A stretch of 64,000 nt of DNA from Enterobacter ludwigii. Its GTDB lineage: Bacteria; Pseudomonadota; Gammaproteobacteria; Enterobacterales; Enterobacteriaceae. The notes beneath the pieces are model-generated. The model did no database searches. It had not been told where the DNA came from and was given only the letters and a program-made list of their open reading frames with translations. The position numbers and the translations under genes are program-made. Location: assembly GCA_900068845.1 (NCBI GenBank), contig CEFQ01000005.1, positions 1 to 64,000 of the forward strand. The letters run 5' to 3'. Shown here piece after piece: positions 1-8,873 of the stretch. Each line of letters starts with the position of its first letter. The first letter of the stretch is position 1.

Positions 1-1079
1 GCTTTACGGCTGGCGATTTTCGCCGGGTTGGCCTGCAGCTGCTCAATGAACTTCTGCGACTCGCTGGCCCAGTTCTCCGGCAGCGCGTTGTTGACGCGAC
101 GCTTGAACTCCGCGGCCAGCGCCGGATGCGCAGCGGCGTAGGCGGCAAACTTTTTGTCCCACGCGGACTCTTTCGCCTGGCCGGCTTCTTTGGCGTCCCA
201 CTGCGCGTAGATGTCGGAAGGAATTTCAAACGGACCGTGGTTCCAGCCCAGCTGCTTGCGGGTCAGCGCGATTTCATCGGCACCCAGCGGCGCGCCGTGC
301 GAATCGTGCGTACCGGCTTTGTTCGGCGAACCGAAGCCAATCACGGTTTTGCACATCAGCAGCGAAGGCTTGTCGGACACCGCTTTGGCTTCTTCAACGG
401 CTTTCCTGATGGCTTCTGCATGGTGACCGTCCACGCCGCGCACCACGTGCCAGCCGTAGGCTTCAAAGCGTTTGGCGGTGTCGTCGGTGAACCAGCCGTC
501 GACGTGACCGTCGATGGAGATGCCGTTGTCGTCATAGAAGGCCACCAGTTTGCCCAGCTTCAGGGTGCCGGCGATGGAGCACACCTCGTGCGAGATGCCT
601 TCCATCATGCAGCCGTCGCCCATAAACACGTAGGTGTTATGGTCTACGATGTCATGACCCGGACGGTTGAACTGCGCCGCCAGCGTGCGCTCAGCGATGG
701 CGAAGCCGACCGCGTTAGCGATGCCCTGACCCAGCGGGCCGGTGGTGGTTTCAACGCCCGCGGTGTAGCCGTATTCCGGGTGGCCTGGCGTTTTAGAGTG
801 CAGCTGACGGAAATTTTTTAATTCGCTTAGCGGCAAATCATAACCGCTCAGGTGCAACAGGCTGTAAATCAGCATTGAGCCGTGACCGTTCGACAATACA
901 AAGCGATCACGGTTAGCCCAGTTGGGATTGCGGGGGTTGTGCTGCAAAAAGTCGAGCCACAAGACTTCAGCGATATCCGCCATGCCCATCGGGGCGCCCG
1001 GATGCCCCGAATTGGCGTGTTGTACGCCATCCATGCTCAAAGCGCGAATGGCGTTGGCTCTTTCCCGGCGTGTAGACAT
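1..1079 (-). CDS. tkt: Transketolase, N-terminal part (cut by left edge)
   Basis: Thiamine-diphosphate enzyme moving two-carbon ketol units between sugar phosphates in the cytoplasm. The visible 359 residues align closely with E. coli Tkt[11 protein letters not shown] with His26, SNGHGSM around residue 65, and the ThDP/Mg motif GDGCMMEG near residue 155. The start at 1079 has a GGAG ribosome site 6 bases upstream. The C-terminal half lies outside the window. It is 29 bases downstream of the rpiB-type gene on the same strand, so the two are probably co-transcribed. That pairing suggests a dedicated copy consuming the erythrose 4-phosphate made by this island rather than the housekeeping enzyme (inference). 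Family certain; paralogue identity not decidable from half a gene. Confidence 0.93.
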   Translation of the reverse strand, partial: MSTRRERANAIRALSMDGVQHANSGHPGAPMGMADIAEVLWLDFLQHNPRNPNWANRDRFVLSNGHGSMLIYSLLHLSGYDLPLSELKNFRQLHSKTPGHPEYGYTAGVETTTGPLGQGIANAVGFAIAERTLAAQFNRPGHDIVDHNTYVFMGDGCMMEGISHEVCSIAGTLKLGKLVAFYDDNGISIDGHVDGWFTDDTAKRFEAYGWHVVRGVDGHHAEAIRKAVEEAKAVSDKPSLLMCKTVIGFGSPNKAGTHDSHGAPLGADEIALTRKQLGWNHGPFEIPSDIYAQWDAKEAGQAKESAWDKKFAAYAAAHPALAAEFKRRVNNALPENWASESQKFIEQLQANPAKIASRK

Positions 1080-1108
1080 ACAGTTCTCCAGAGGTGCGAC
1101 GTCGGCGC

Positions 1109-1567
1109 TTATTTAGCGTGGGATACTTGTTCGTAGTAACCGATCTTCTCAACTTTGGCGGTTGAGCCACCACCTTCAAACTCCGATGCCAGCCAGGCAT
1201 TGACGATATTTTTCGCCAGCTCAGGCCCAATAACGCGTGCGCCCATAGTCATGATCTGCGCATTGTTGCTCTTGCGAGCACGCTCGGCAGAGAAGGTGTC
1301 GTGACACTGCGCCGCACGCACGCCCTCTACCTTGTTGGCGACAATCGCCACACCGATGCCGGTGCCACACAGCAGAATGCCGCGCTCAAATTCGTTTTTC
1401 TGAATGGCGGTGGCGAGAGCAAATGCCACATCCGGGTACATCGGACGGTCGTTTTGCGCGTCATTGGTGTAATCCGTTACCACATAGTCTTTCTCTTCCA
1501 GCAGCTTTTTAATCACGTTTTTCAATTCGATAGCCGCATCATCGGCGCCAATTGCGATCGTTTTCAT
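1109..1567 (-). CDS. rpiB: RpiB-family isomerase (ribose-5-P isomerase B / D-erythrulose-4-P isomerase, EryI-like)
   Basis: 152-residue cytoplasmic aldose-ketose isomerase of the RpiB/LacAB family. It has Asp9 in GADDA, the catalytic cysteine in LLCGTGIG (Cys67) and the [11 protein letters not shown] segment near residue 101, all typical of RpiB. A longer reading frame extends to 1633, but the ATG at 1567 carries a GGAG site and gives the family length. In erythritol and L-erythrulose pathways an RpiB homologue (EryI, also called DerI) converts D-erythrulose 4-phosphate to D-erythrose 4-phosphate (known). Its position between a transketolase and a kinase/TIM operon favours that role here (inference). 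Ribose 5-phosphate isomerisation remains the alternative. Confidence 0.88.
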   Translation of the reverse strand: MKTIAIGADDAAIELKNVIKKLLEEKDYVVTDYTNDAQNDRPMYPDVAFALATAIQKNEFERGILLCGTGIGVAIVANKVEGVRAAQCHDTFSAERARKSNNAQIMTMGARVIGPELAKNIVNAWLASEFEGGGSTAKVEKIGYYEQVSHAK

Positions 1568-2013
1568 CGTCGTTCTCCAGCAGGGTTTGCAATGACACCT
1601 GCACGTTTGTTCAGCAGGCGAGAAGATGTTCATGGTTAGCGTGCCATAAAATCAATCATATGTTCAATGGTTGTTCATATGAATTGCAGCCGGAATCGCC
1701 TGTGAAACCCTTCCCCATCCCCGTGAGAGGGCTGCTGCCCGCGCTTATGGGCGCAATAATCCGATAAATTGACCAAAATCAAATCTCATGAGCCTGCTCA
1801 CACTTTCGCGTGTTGCAGTTGAGGGATGCACAATTATCCGTGTAGTGTTCATATGTTCGCATGACTATACCAATGTACAAGAAGACCCATCGAGGACTCG
1901 AACATGTGTCATTTACACCGTACCTCTCAGTACTCCTGCAGCCAGCGCTCCTTTGGCGTTTGGTCAACACCACATAAAGAAATGATCACTCACGCACGTC
2001 GTGGAGGTGCGTT
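1568..2013. promoter_or_regulatory. Divergent control region between rpiB-tkt and the lerK operon
   Basis: No gene of its own is supported in these 446 bases. TGTTCA occurs at 1661 and 1672, 11 bases apart (about one helical turn). The longer word TGTTCATATG occurs at 1672 and again at 1846, followed by a further TGTTC. Such spaced repeats in a divergent region are candidate operators for the SorC-family regulator encoded at 7748, which is an inference. The region also holds the start-proximal ribosome sites of both flanking operons. Confidence 0.45.
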
Positions 2014-3348
2014 ATGAACCAACAAACAATGACGGCGGTGGAGCAATCCACCATCAGAAAAATCTCCTGGCGCCTGGTGCCGTTCGTGGCGCTGATGTTC
2101 TTCATCAACTTCCTCGATCGCACCGCGATTTCGTTTGCCGGCCCCAATGGCATGACGCAAGACCTTGGCCTCACCGCGCTGCAGTTTGGTCTGGCGTCGG
2201 GCATCTTCTTTATTGGCTACATCCTGCTGGAAGTGCCAAGCAACCTGGCGCTGCATAAGTTCGGCGCTCGCCGCTGGCTGGCGCGCATCATGATCAGCTG
2301 GGGCATTGTCTCGCTGCTGTTCACCTGGGTGAGCAGTGTGGAAGGTTTGTATACGCTGCGTCTGCTGCTGGGTATCGCCGAAGCTGGCTTCTTCCCTGGT
2401 GCGATTCTCTATCTCAGCATGTGGGTGCCGGGCCGCCATCGCAGCAAAATCCTGTCGCTGTTCTATCTTGCCCAACCGCTGACGGTGGTGTTCGGTGCGC
2501 CATTAGCCGCGTCACTGATTCAGCAGCACGGCCTGTTTGGCATGGAAGGCTGGCGCGTGATGTTTATGGGTGTCTCGATTCCCGCAATTCTGATTGGCAT
2601 CGCCGCGCTGTTTTGGTTGGTGGACTCGCCGCGTCAGGCCAAGTGGCTGACCGCTGAAGAGAAGACCTGGCTGACGACAGAACTGGAAGCCGAACATCAG
2701 CAGAAGCAGGGCCATCAAAAGCACAGCCTGCGTTCGGTGATGGGCAATGGCCGCGTCTGGATGCTGTGCCTGATTTACTTCGGCTTTATTTACGGCCTGT
2801 ATGCGCTGGCATTCTTCCTGCCAACCATCATCGCTGGCTTCCAGCAGCAGTTTGGCACCACCTTCAATGTGATGCAGAAAGGACTGATTACCGGCGTACC
2901 GTATCTGATCGCAGCGGCAGTGATGTTCTTCTGGTCGAAAGATGCCACGCGTCGCGGCTGCAAAACCTGGCACATCGCTATTCCGGCGCTGGCAGGCGGC
3001 ATCAGCGTACCGCTGGCGCTGTATATGGATTCGCCCTTCACCACCATCATGGTGATTGCGATTACCGCCAGCGCAATCTTCGCCGCATTGCCAAACTTCT
3101 GGACCTTACCGACGCAGTTCCTGACAGGCGCATCTGCCGCCGCAGCGATTGCACTGATCAATACCGTAGGAAACGTAGCGGGCTTCTCCGCAGGCTACAT
3201 CACCGGTGCGCTGCATGACGCGACCAACAGCTATGCCTTGCCGATGTTTGTGGTGGGTGGATTCATGCTGCTGTCAGCCTTACTCATGCTGTTACTTAAC
3301 CGCCGTCGCTCGCCGTCGCAGCCGACCTCTTTAGCTCAGGAGCATTAA
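2014..3348 (+). CDS. MFS transporter, anion:cation symporter (ACS) family
   Basis: 444-residue inner-membrane carrier with about twelve hydrophobic segments. The N-terminal half has FINFLDRTAISFAGP in TM1, and the loop after TM2 reads SNLALHKFGARRWLARIM, typical of the ACS branch that carries hexuronates, glucarate and other sugar acids. It is the first gene of a tight operon: its stop is followed by one base and then the kinase start. By context it should import the pathway substrate, plausibly D-apionate or a related C5/C4 sugar acid (inference). Substrate cannot be read from sequence. A second ACS-family carrier is encoded at 30614. Confidence 0.85.
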   Translation: MNQQTMTAVEQSTIRKISWRLVPFVALMFFINFLDRTAISFAGPNGMTQDLGLTALQFGLASGIFFIGYILLEVPSNLALHKFGARRWLARIMISWGIVSLLFTWVSSVEGLYTLRLLLGIAEAGFFPGAILYLSMWVPGRHRSKILSLFYLAQPLTVVFGAPLAASLIQQHGLFGMEGWRVMFMGVSIPAILIGIAALFWLVDSPRQAKWLTAEEKTWLTTELEAEHQQKQGHQKHSLRSVMGNGRVWMLCLIYFGFIYGLYALAFFLPTIIAGFQQQFGTTFNVMQKGLITGVPYLIAAAVMFFWSKDATRRGCKTWHIAIPALAGGISVPLALYMDSPFTTIMVIAITASAIFAALPNFWTLPTQFLTGASAAAAIALINTVGNVAGFSAGYITGALHDATNSYALPMFVVGGFMLLSALLMLLLNRRRSPSQPTSLAQEH

Positions 3349-3349
3349 T

Positions 3350-5095
3350 ATGACGTACCTGTTTAACCAACCTTCAGCCTTTGCCGCTGAGCTTATTGAA
3401 GGCTTTGTCGCCGCGAATGCCGATAAAGTCCGTCAGGTTGCCGGAGGCGTGGTGCGCAGCACCCGCAGTCAGCCGAATACGGTGGCGGTGATAGTGGGCG
3501 GCGGGTCCGGCCACTATCCGGCATTCGCCGGGTTGGTTGGACAAGGTCTGGCACACGGCGCGGCGATGGGTAACTTATTCGCTTCACCGTCGGCGCAGCA
3601 GATCTACAACGTGGCACGTGCGGCGCATAACGGTGCGGGCGTGTTGCTGATGTTCGGTAACTACGCCGGGGATGTGCTGCACTTCGGCCAGGCGTGTGAG
3701 CGCCTGCGCGCAGAAGGCATTGCTTGCGAAGTGCTGGCGGTGACGGACGATATTTCCAGCGCGGGTAAAGATGAGCTGGAGAAACGTCGTGGTGTGGCTG
3801 GCGATCTGTGCGTGTTCAAAGCCGCCTGCGCTGCCGCCGAAGCGGGTCACGATTTATCACAGGTATTGAAACTGGCGCAGCACGCTAATCACCGCACGCG
3901 CACTTTTGGCGTGGCATTTTCTGGTTGCAGCCTGCCGGGTGCCTCACATCCGCTGTTCGAAGTGGAAAAAGGGCGTATGGCACTGGGTCTGGGGATTCAC
4001 GGCGAGCCGGGGATTAAAGAAACCGACATGCCGAGCGCGGATGAGTTGGCAGAGATCTTTGTGGAGCGTTTGCTCAATGAACGGCCAGCCGATATTCCGC
4101 AGGCCGACGGTCAGAGGGTGGCGGTGATCCTCAACGGCTTAGGCTCGGTGAAATATGAAGAGCTGTTTGTCGTCTACCGTCGTGTCGCACAACTGCTTGA
4201 GGCTGCCAGGCTGCAGGTGGTTGAGCCAGACGTCGGTGAGTTTGTCACCAGTTTTAACATGGCCGGTGCATCATTGACGCTGATGTGGCTGGACGATCAG
4301 CTGGAGACCTTGTGGCGCGTGCCGACCAATACGCCAGCTTACCGCAAAGGTAGCGTATTGGTTGCCGAACCGTTGAGCGCCGCTGAGCTTGTTGAAAGCA
4401 CTGAAGAAGCCTTGCCAGCAGCAACGGCCGAATCGCAAGAGAGCGCGGTACGCGTGCTGCAGCTGCTCGAATCAGTGGCGCAAATGTTACAACGTAACGC
4501 TGAGCGTCTTGGTGATATCGATGCGGTGGCCGGTGATGGCGACCACGGTATTGGCATGGAACGTGGCGTGTTGGGCGCGGTAGAGAAAGCGCGTGAAGTC
4601 GCCGCGCGTGGCGCCGGTGCGGGCAGTTTGCTGTGCCGTGCGGCAGATGCCTGGGCAGATAAAGCCGGCGGCACATCTGGCGCGTTGTGGGGGGTGGCGC
4701 TCACTGCGCTCGGTACCGCGCTGGGCGATCGTCAGGTGCCAGACGCACAGCGTGTGGCAACCGGTGTACGTGAGGCGAAAGAAGGCATCATGCACTTTGG
4801 TAAAGCGCGCGTCGGCGATAAAACCATGGTTGATGTGCTGGTGCCCTTCAGTGACACCCTCAATGAGGCGGTTGCCGCAGGTGCCTCGTTAACCGACGCC
4901 TGGTTAGCAGCAGCGCAGGTGGCCGATAAAGCCGCACAGGACACAGCCCAACTGGTACCGAAAATGGGGCGTGCGCGTCCGCTGGCAGAAAAAAGTGTCG
5001 GCACGCCGGATGCCGGGGCCATTTCGCTGGCGTTAATCGTCAATACTGTCGGCGATCTGCTAAAAGAACACAGTGCATCTGAACAAGGAGCTTGA
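3350..5095 (+). CDS. lerK: DhaK-DhaL fusion kinase, L-erythrulose 1-kinase-like (LerK)
   Basis: 581-residue ATP-dependent dihydroxyacetone-type kinase. The DhaK half (about 1-335) has GGGSGHYPAF at 50-59, GNYAGD at 103-108 and the substrate-binding His217 in LGIHGEPG. The DhaL half (about 362-575) has the Mg/ATP motif AGDGDHG at 394-400 and GGTSGALWG at 440-448. One-chain kinases of this type act on dihydroxyacetone or on erythrulose (DerK/LerK; known). Downstream TIM-like and OiaC-like genes point to L-erythrulose to L-erythrulose 1-phosphate (inference). It sits one base after the MFS gene and three bases before the isomerase gene. Glycerone kinase is the fallback. Confidence 0.85.
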   Translation: MTYLFNQPSAFAAELIEGFVAANADKVRQVAGGVVRSTRSQPNTVAVIVGGGSGHYPAFAGLVGQGLAHGAAMGNLFASPSAQQIYNVARAAHNGAGVLLMFGNYAGDVLHFGQACERLRAEGIACEVLAVTDDISSAGKDELEKRRGVAGDLCVFKAACAAAEAGHDLSQVLKLAQHANHRTRTFGVAFSGCSLPGASHPLFEVEKGRMALGLGIHGEPGIKETDMPSADELAEIFVERLLNERPADIPQADGQRVAVILNGLGSVKYEELFVVYRRVAQLLEAARLQVVEPDVGEFVTSFNMAGASLTLMWLDDQLETLWRVPTNTPAYRKGSVLVAEPLSAAELVESTEEALPAATAESQESAVRVLQLLESVAQMLQRNAERLGDIDAVAGDGDHGIGMERGVLGAVEKAREVAARGAGAGSLLCRAADAWADKAGGTSGALWGVALTALGTALGDRQVPDAQRVATGVREAKEGIMHFGKARVGDKTMVDVLVPFSDTLNEAVAAGASLTDAWLAAAQVADKAAQDTAQLVPKMGRARPLAEKSVGTPDAGAISLALIVNTVGDLLKEHSASEQGA

Positions 5096-5098
5096 AGC

Positions 5099-5872
5099 AT
5101 GTCTCAGCCAAAAATCTGGCTCGGCGTCAGTTTGAAAATGTACTTCGGCTATCAACAAACGTTGCAATGGTGTCGCGATGTGGCGGCATTAGCCGAGCAT
5201 CAGGCGGTGAAAAGCGGCGACGTGGGATTGTTTGTTTTACCGGCTTATCCAGCCATTCCTGCCGTTGCCGAGATCTTCGCGAATACGCCGGTGCGCTTCG
5301 GCGGTCAGGATGTTTGTCAGGCAGAGAACGGCGCCTGGACCGGTGAGGTTAGCGCCAGTATGTTGCAGGAACTAGGCTGCTCGCTGGCAGAAATTGGTCA
5401 CGCTGAGCGCCGTCGTCACTTCCATGAAGACAAGACACAAATCGCCGCTAAAGTGGCGATGTCGCTGCGCCACGGCATAACGCCGGTGCTGTGCATCGGC
5501 GAAGAGCAGCAGGCGGAACCGCAGCAGGCGATAGCGCTGTGCGAGCAGCAGCTTGCCGAAGCGCTGGCCGAGTCTGCGCAGCAGGGATTAAAAGGTGAAG
5601 TGTTCTTCGCTTACGAACCGCAATGGGCGATCGGTGCGCCGCAACCAGCACCAGACAGCTACATCCGCACGGTGTGCGCCGGATTGCAGCAGCTCGCCAC
5701 GCCGCCTGGTATCAGCCTGAAAGTCATTTACGGCGGCAGTGCCGGCCCGGGACTGATTCAGCGCCTTGGCGCGGACGTGAATGGCTTGTTCCTTGGGCGC
5801 TTTGCCCACGATCCGAAGGCGTTGGCCCACATTATTGATGAAGCCAGTGAGCTGGCTCAGGAGCGCCGTTAA
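5099..5872 (+). CDS. lerI: Triosephosphate-isomerase paralogue, L-erythrulose-1-P isomerase-like (LerI/EryH)
   Basis: 257-residue TIM barrel with the catalytic pair of triosephosphate isomerase: His101 in IGHAERR and Glu173 in AYEPQWAIG, plus Lys13 and the phosphate-binding YGGSAGPG near 211. The substrate-site Asn of true TIM (NWKM) is replaced: the motif reads GVSLKM, with Ser11 two residues before Lys13. Loop 6 continues AIGAP instead of AIGTG. Such paralogues (LerI, EryH/TpiA2) isomerise L-erythrulose 1-phosphate to D-erythrulose 4-phosphate (known). Its stop overlaps the next start (TAATG). A housekeeping tpiA elsewhere is assumed. Confidence 0.85.
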   Translation: MSQPKIWLGVSLKMYFGYQQTLQWCRDVAALAEHQAVKSGDVGLFVLPAYPAIPAVAEIFANTPVRFGGQDVCQAENGAWTGEVSASMLQELGCSLAEIGHAERRRHFHEDKTQIAAKVAMSLRHGITPVLCIGEEQQAEPQQAIALCEQQLAEALAESAQQGLKGEVFFAYEPQWAIGAPQPAPDSYIRTVCAGLQQLATPPGISLKVIYGGSAGPGLIQRLGADVNGLFLGRFAHDPKALAHIIDEASELAQERR

Positions 5873-6681
5873 TGAGCTGTATCGGACTCAGCACCTACGC
5901 CTTTTTCTGGCGCATGTCGTCGAAAGTACCTCATCCGCTGACGCTGGAGCAGATGCTGCAGCAGACCGCCGATCTCGATGTGTCAGTGTTTCAAATCTGC
6001 GACTATCCGGCGATTGAAAGCTGGTCTGACACACAACTGCTGGCGTTGCGTCATCAGGCCGATGCGCTGGGCATCACGCTGGAACTCGGCACGCGCGGCC
6101 TCGGCACTGAGCATCTGCGTCGTTATCTGCATATGGCGGAAATCCTTGATGCGCGCGTAATACGTTCGATGTTCTACACCGCCGATCACCGTCCATCGCT
6201 TGACGAGGCCGCCGAGCTGATTGCCAACGTGTTGCCAGATTTTGCGCGTCAGCAGGTGCGTCTCTGTCTGGAGACATACGAGCAGGTGAACAGCGGCGCG
6301 ATGATGTCGGTGATCAATAAGTTTCTGTCGCCGTGGCTCGGTGTGTGTCTCGATCCCGCTAACTGTGTCGCCGGACTCGAATTGCCAGAGCAGGTGATTG
6401 CCAACACCGCTGCGCGCGTCGGCAATCTGCACATCAAAGACTTTGCTTTCACGCGGCGTGATGGCTGGGTCGGCTTTACCTTTGCCGGCTGCCCGATGGG
6501 CGAAGGCTTGCTGGATTACGACCGGATGATCGCCAGCGTGCGCCCGGCGGATAAAGGCATTAACCAAATCGTCGAACATTGGTTGCCGTGGCAAGACGAT
6601 GCCGCTGTAACCTGCGAGCGAGAAGCCGAATGGACTCGCCGCACCGTTGAATTCTTACGCAGTAAACAAGATCAGGAGTAA
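5872..6681 (+). CDS. oiaC: Xylose-isomerase-like TIM-barrel protein, OiaC-like 3-oxo-isoapionate decarboxylase
   Basis: 269-residue AP-endonuclease-2/xylose-isomerase-type barrel. Probable metal ligands follow the family pattern: Glu134 in CLETYEQ, Asp161 in CLDPANC, His187 in LHIKD and Glu235 in IVEHWLPW. In D-apionate catabolism an enzyme of this fold (OiaC) decarboxylates 3-oxo-isoapionate to L-erythrulose (known). Here it is translationally coupled between an L-erythrulose-type kinase/isomerase pair and an ApnO-like dehydrogenase, which is what that route requires (inference). By fold alone it could be a sugar epimerase. Start ATG at 5872 overlaps the upstream stop. Confidence 0.7.
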   Translation: MSCIGLSTYAFFWRMSSKVPHPLTLEQMLQQTADLDVSVFQICDYPAIESWSDTQLLALRHQADALGITLELGTRGLGTEHLRRYLHMAEILDARVIRSMFYTADHRPSLDEAAELIANVLPDFARQQVRLCLETYEQVNSGAMMSVINKFLSPWLGVCLDPANCVAGLELPEQVIANTAARVGNLHIKDFAFTRRDGWVGFTFAGCPMGEGLLDYDRMIASVRPADKGINQIVEHWLPWQDDAAVTCEREAEWTRRTVEFLRSKQDQE

Positions 6682-6685
6682 CACT

Positions 6686-7543
6686 ATGAGCGAGCAACTG
6701 AAAACCATCACCGTGATTGGCGCGGGCGGCAAAATGGGTATGCGTATTTCTGCTAACTTCCAGAAAAGCGCTTACCAGGTATTTTACTGTGAGAATTCAC
6801 CCAAGGCGCAAGAGCAGGTCAGCGCACAAGGTCGCGAACTCTCTGACGCCGCGTCAGTGGTGCCATTGAGTGACGTGGTAATCCTGGCGGTGCCCGATAT
6901 CGTCCTGGGCAAAGTGTCTGAAGGCGTGGTGCCACAGATGAAACCGGGCGCGATTCTGCTGACGCTGGATCCGGCGGCGGCGTATGCAAACCTGATCGCG
7001 CATCGTGATGGCATTGAATACGCGGTGGCGCATCCTTGCCATCCGTCGGTGTTCCTTGAGCGTTACACCAAAGAAGAACATGCCGATGCGTTCGGCGGTA
7101 TTGCAGCCATTCAGCATGTGGCCGCGTCGTATGAAACCGGTTCTGATGAGCAGAAAGCCGAGCTAAGCAAGGTGATCAGCGTGATGTACGGCCCGGTTGA
7201 GCAAGTGCATTGGGTGACCGTAACGCAGTTGGCGTATCTGGAACCGACGCTGGTGGAAACCGTGGCCTGTATGGTCGGCGCATTTATGAAAGAAGCGCTG
7301 GATGAAACCGTAAAACACAGCGGCGTGCCGGAAGAAGCGGCCAAAGCGATGCTGTATGGCCATATTCAGATCGCGCTGGCCGTGGCGTTCCGCGCCACCA
7401 ACCCGTTCTCGGATGCCTGCATGATCGCCATGGAATACGGTCGTGAGAAGATTGTGAAGCCAGACTGGAAGCAAATCTTCGATCAGAAAGAGCTGGATAT
7501 CGTGATTGCCCGTATGCTGAAAATCGACGCCATCAAACGCTAA
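6686..7543 (+). CDS. apnO: NAD-dependent dehydrogenase with PGDH_C domain, ApnO-like D-apionate oxidoisomerase
   Basis: 285-residue protein with an N-terminal Rossmann fold (VIGAGGKMGMRIS, about 10-22) and an all-helical C-terminal domain of the 6-phosphogluconate-dehydrogenase type. AHPCHPSVF near 115 and KEALDETVKHSGVPEEAAKAM near 215 lie at the expected substrate and helix positions. ApnO has this architecture and oxidises D-apionate to 3-oxo-isoapionate with NAD (known). Start 6686 was chosen over an in-frame ATG at 6647 because it follows the upstream stop by four bases and has an AGGAG site. Function rests on family memory plus context. Confidence 0.7.
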   Translation: MSEQLKTITVIGAGGKMGMRISANFQKSAYQVFYCENSPKAQEQVSAQGRELSDAASVVPLSDVVILAVPDIVLGKVSEGVVPQMKPGAILLTLDPAAAYANLIAHRDGIEYAVAHPCHPSVFLERYTKEEHADAFGGIAAIQHVAASYETGSDEQKAELSKVISVMYGPVEQVHWVTVTQLAYLEPTLVETVACMVGAFMKEALDETVKHSGVPEEAAKAMLYGHIQIALAVAFRATNPFSDACMIAMEYGREKIVKPDWKQIFDQKELDIVIARMLKIDAIKR

Positions 7544-7633
7544 GCGTGACGCTCGACCGACTCGCGTCGCTGTTGTCTGGCGAAGCGAGTCGTATCAATG
7601 CTATAACTCCCTGCCAAAGTCTACTTGCAGCAC

Positions 7634-7691
7634 GCACATTTCGTAGCGGCGCGATTTATCGCGCAATAAATTGCGCCGCTACGGAATGTGC
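7634..7691. repeat. Intergenic palindrome, GTAGCGGCGC family, copy 1
   Basis: A 58-base imperfect palindrome: GCACATTTCGTAGCGGCGCG on the left mirrors GCGCCGCTACGGAATGTGC on the right, with ATTTATCGCGCAATAAAT in the middle. It lies between apnO and the SorC regulator gene. Related copies are at 18757, 24008 and 58130, with shorter relatives elsewhere. It could fold as a long hairpin and may end the upstream operon transcript. Confidence 0.85.
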
Positions 7692-7747
7692 GGTTGCACA
7701 ATCGAAAATCTGAACATTCAGATACCACAAAACAAGACAGGTTACGG

Positions 7748-8713
7748 ATGGAAAAAAACACGCTTTCTCAGGACTCCGAACTGCTGACGGAAATTGCCGT
7801 CGCCTACTATCAGGACGAAATCACCCAGGAGGAGATTGCGCGTAAGTTTGGGATTTCTCGTATTAAAGTCGGCCGATTGCTGAAACGTGCTCGTGAAGAG
7901 GGCATTGTCGAAATCAATGTGCGTTACCATCCTGTATTCAGCACCCGCCTCGAACAACAGCTGAAAAATCGTTTCCCCCAACTGCAACGTGCGCTCATTG
8001 CGCTTGATCAGCCCGATCAGGAGGAGCAACGTCGTCAGGTTGCTGCACTGGTGTCGTCACATTTAGCGCAGTCGTTGAAAGACGACGCGATTGTCGCCGT
8101 GGGGCAAGGGCGCAACGTCGCCGCTGTCGCCGATTATCCCGGTCAGGTCCAGACGCGGAATTGCCTGTTCATTAGTGGCATTGGCGGCACGCACCGTCCC
8201 GGCGATGCCATCAACGCGGATCACATCAGCCGCCGTATGGCGAAAAAATTCGGTGGCATCAGCGAAACGCTGTATGCGCCCGCCTATGTTGAGAACCGTG
8301 GGCTGCGTGATGCCTTTATGCAAAACGGCACCATCAAAGAGACGCTGGATCGCGCGCGTAAAGCGGATGTGGCGTTGGTGGGCATCGGCGACATGAATGA
8401 AAACAGTTATATGGTGAAACTCGGCTGGTTTACGCCGCATGAAATCATCGACGCCAGCGTTAATCAGGGCGTAACCGGGGATGTCGCCGGCTATGACTTT
8501 TTTAATGCTCAGGGACAACACGTTGATACCGTGATGAACGATCGTGTTATTGGACTCAGCATTGATGAGTTACGTAAAATCCCTTGCGTGATCGCTATTG
8601 CCGCCGAGAACACCAAAGCGATGGCGATCCTTGGCGCCCTGCGCACGGGCGCGATAGATATTATTGCGACGACCGCGCAGAACATTCGTACCATATTGAG
8701 TTTGTCGCAGTAG
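7748..8713 (+). CDS. SorC-family transcriptional regulator of the tetrose island
   Basis: 321-residue SorC/DeoR-type regulator. An N-terminal helix-turn-helix (EEIARKFGISRIKVGRLLKRA, about residues 26-46) is followed by a sugar-binding domain with the phosphosugar-type motifs VAVGQGRNVAAV (about 114) and LFISGIGG (about 137). The frame opens at a GTG (7688) inside a palindromic repeat; the ATG at 7748 gives the usual domain start and is preferred. Being the last gene beside the MFS-apnO operon, it is the likely local regulator, binding a sugar-phosphate effector (inference). Second SorC protein of the window: 57107. Confidence 0.85.
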   Translation: MEKNTLSQDSELLTEIAVAYYQDEITQEEIARKFGISRIKVGRLLKRAREEGIVEINVRYHPVFSTRLEQQLKNRFPQLQRALIALDQPDQEEQRRQVAALVSSHLAQSLKDDAIVAVGQGRNVAAVADYPGQVQTRNCLFISGIGGTHRPGDAINADHISRRMAKKFGGISETLYAPAYVENRGLRDAFMQNGTIKETLDRARKADVALVGIGDMNENSYMVKLGWFTPHEIIDASVNQGVTGDVAGYDFFNAQGQHVDTVMNDRVIGLSIDELRKIPCVIAIAAENTKAMAILGALRTGAIDIIATTAQNIRTILSLSQ

Positions 8714-8828
8714 CGGTCAATGTCGTGTCAATTTGGCTGGGGTGAGGCGCCTTCGCGCTTTGCCTGCCAGCAATCAGCCTTATTCCATAACGCGAAGTGG
8801 CATAATCTAACGATCTTGTTCGCGCCAG

Positions 8829-8848
8829 ATACAGGATATATCCTGTAT
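8829..8848. promoter_or_regulatory. Perfect 20-bp palindrome upstream of the ABC ATPase gene
   Basis: ATACAGGATATATCCTGTAT is its own reverse complement and ends 25 bases before the ATPase start at 8874. A 17-of-20 match stands at 17997-18016 in the divergent region of the permease operon and the GntR gene. A GntR-family operator is inferred. Confidence 0.75.
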
Positions 8849-8873
8849 TTTTCCTTGTTGAGAATCCTGCCAG

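Noticed and set aside
126..821. Plus-strand open frame of 231 codons at the left edge
   Set aside because: It is antisense to a reading frame that is unmistakably transketolase, and its translation has no family likeness.
7688..7747. Upstream GTG start for the SorC regulator
   Set aside because: The start codon falls inside the palindromic repeat and adds 20 hydrophilic residues absent from the family; ATG 7748 fits better.
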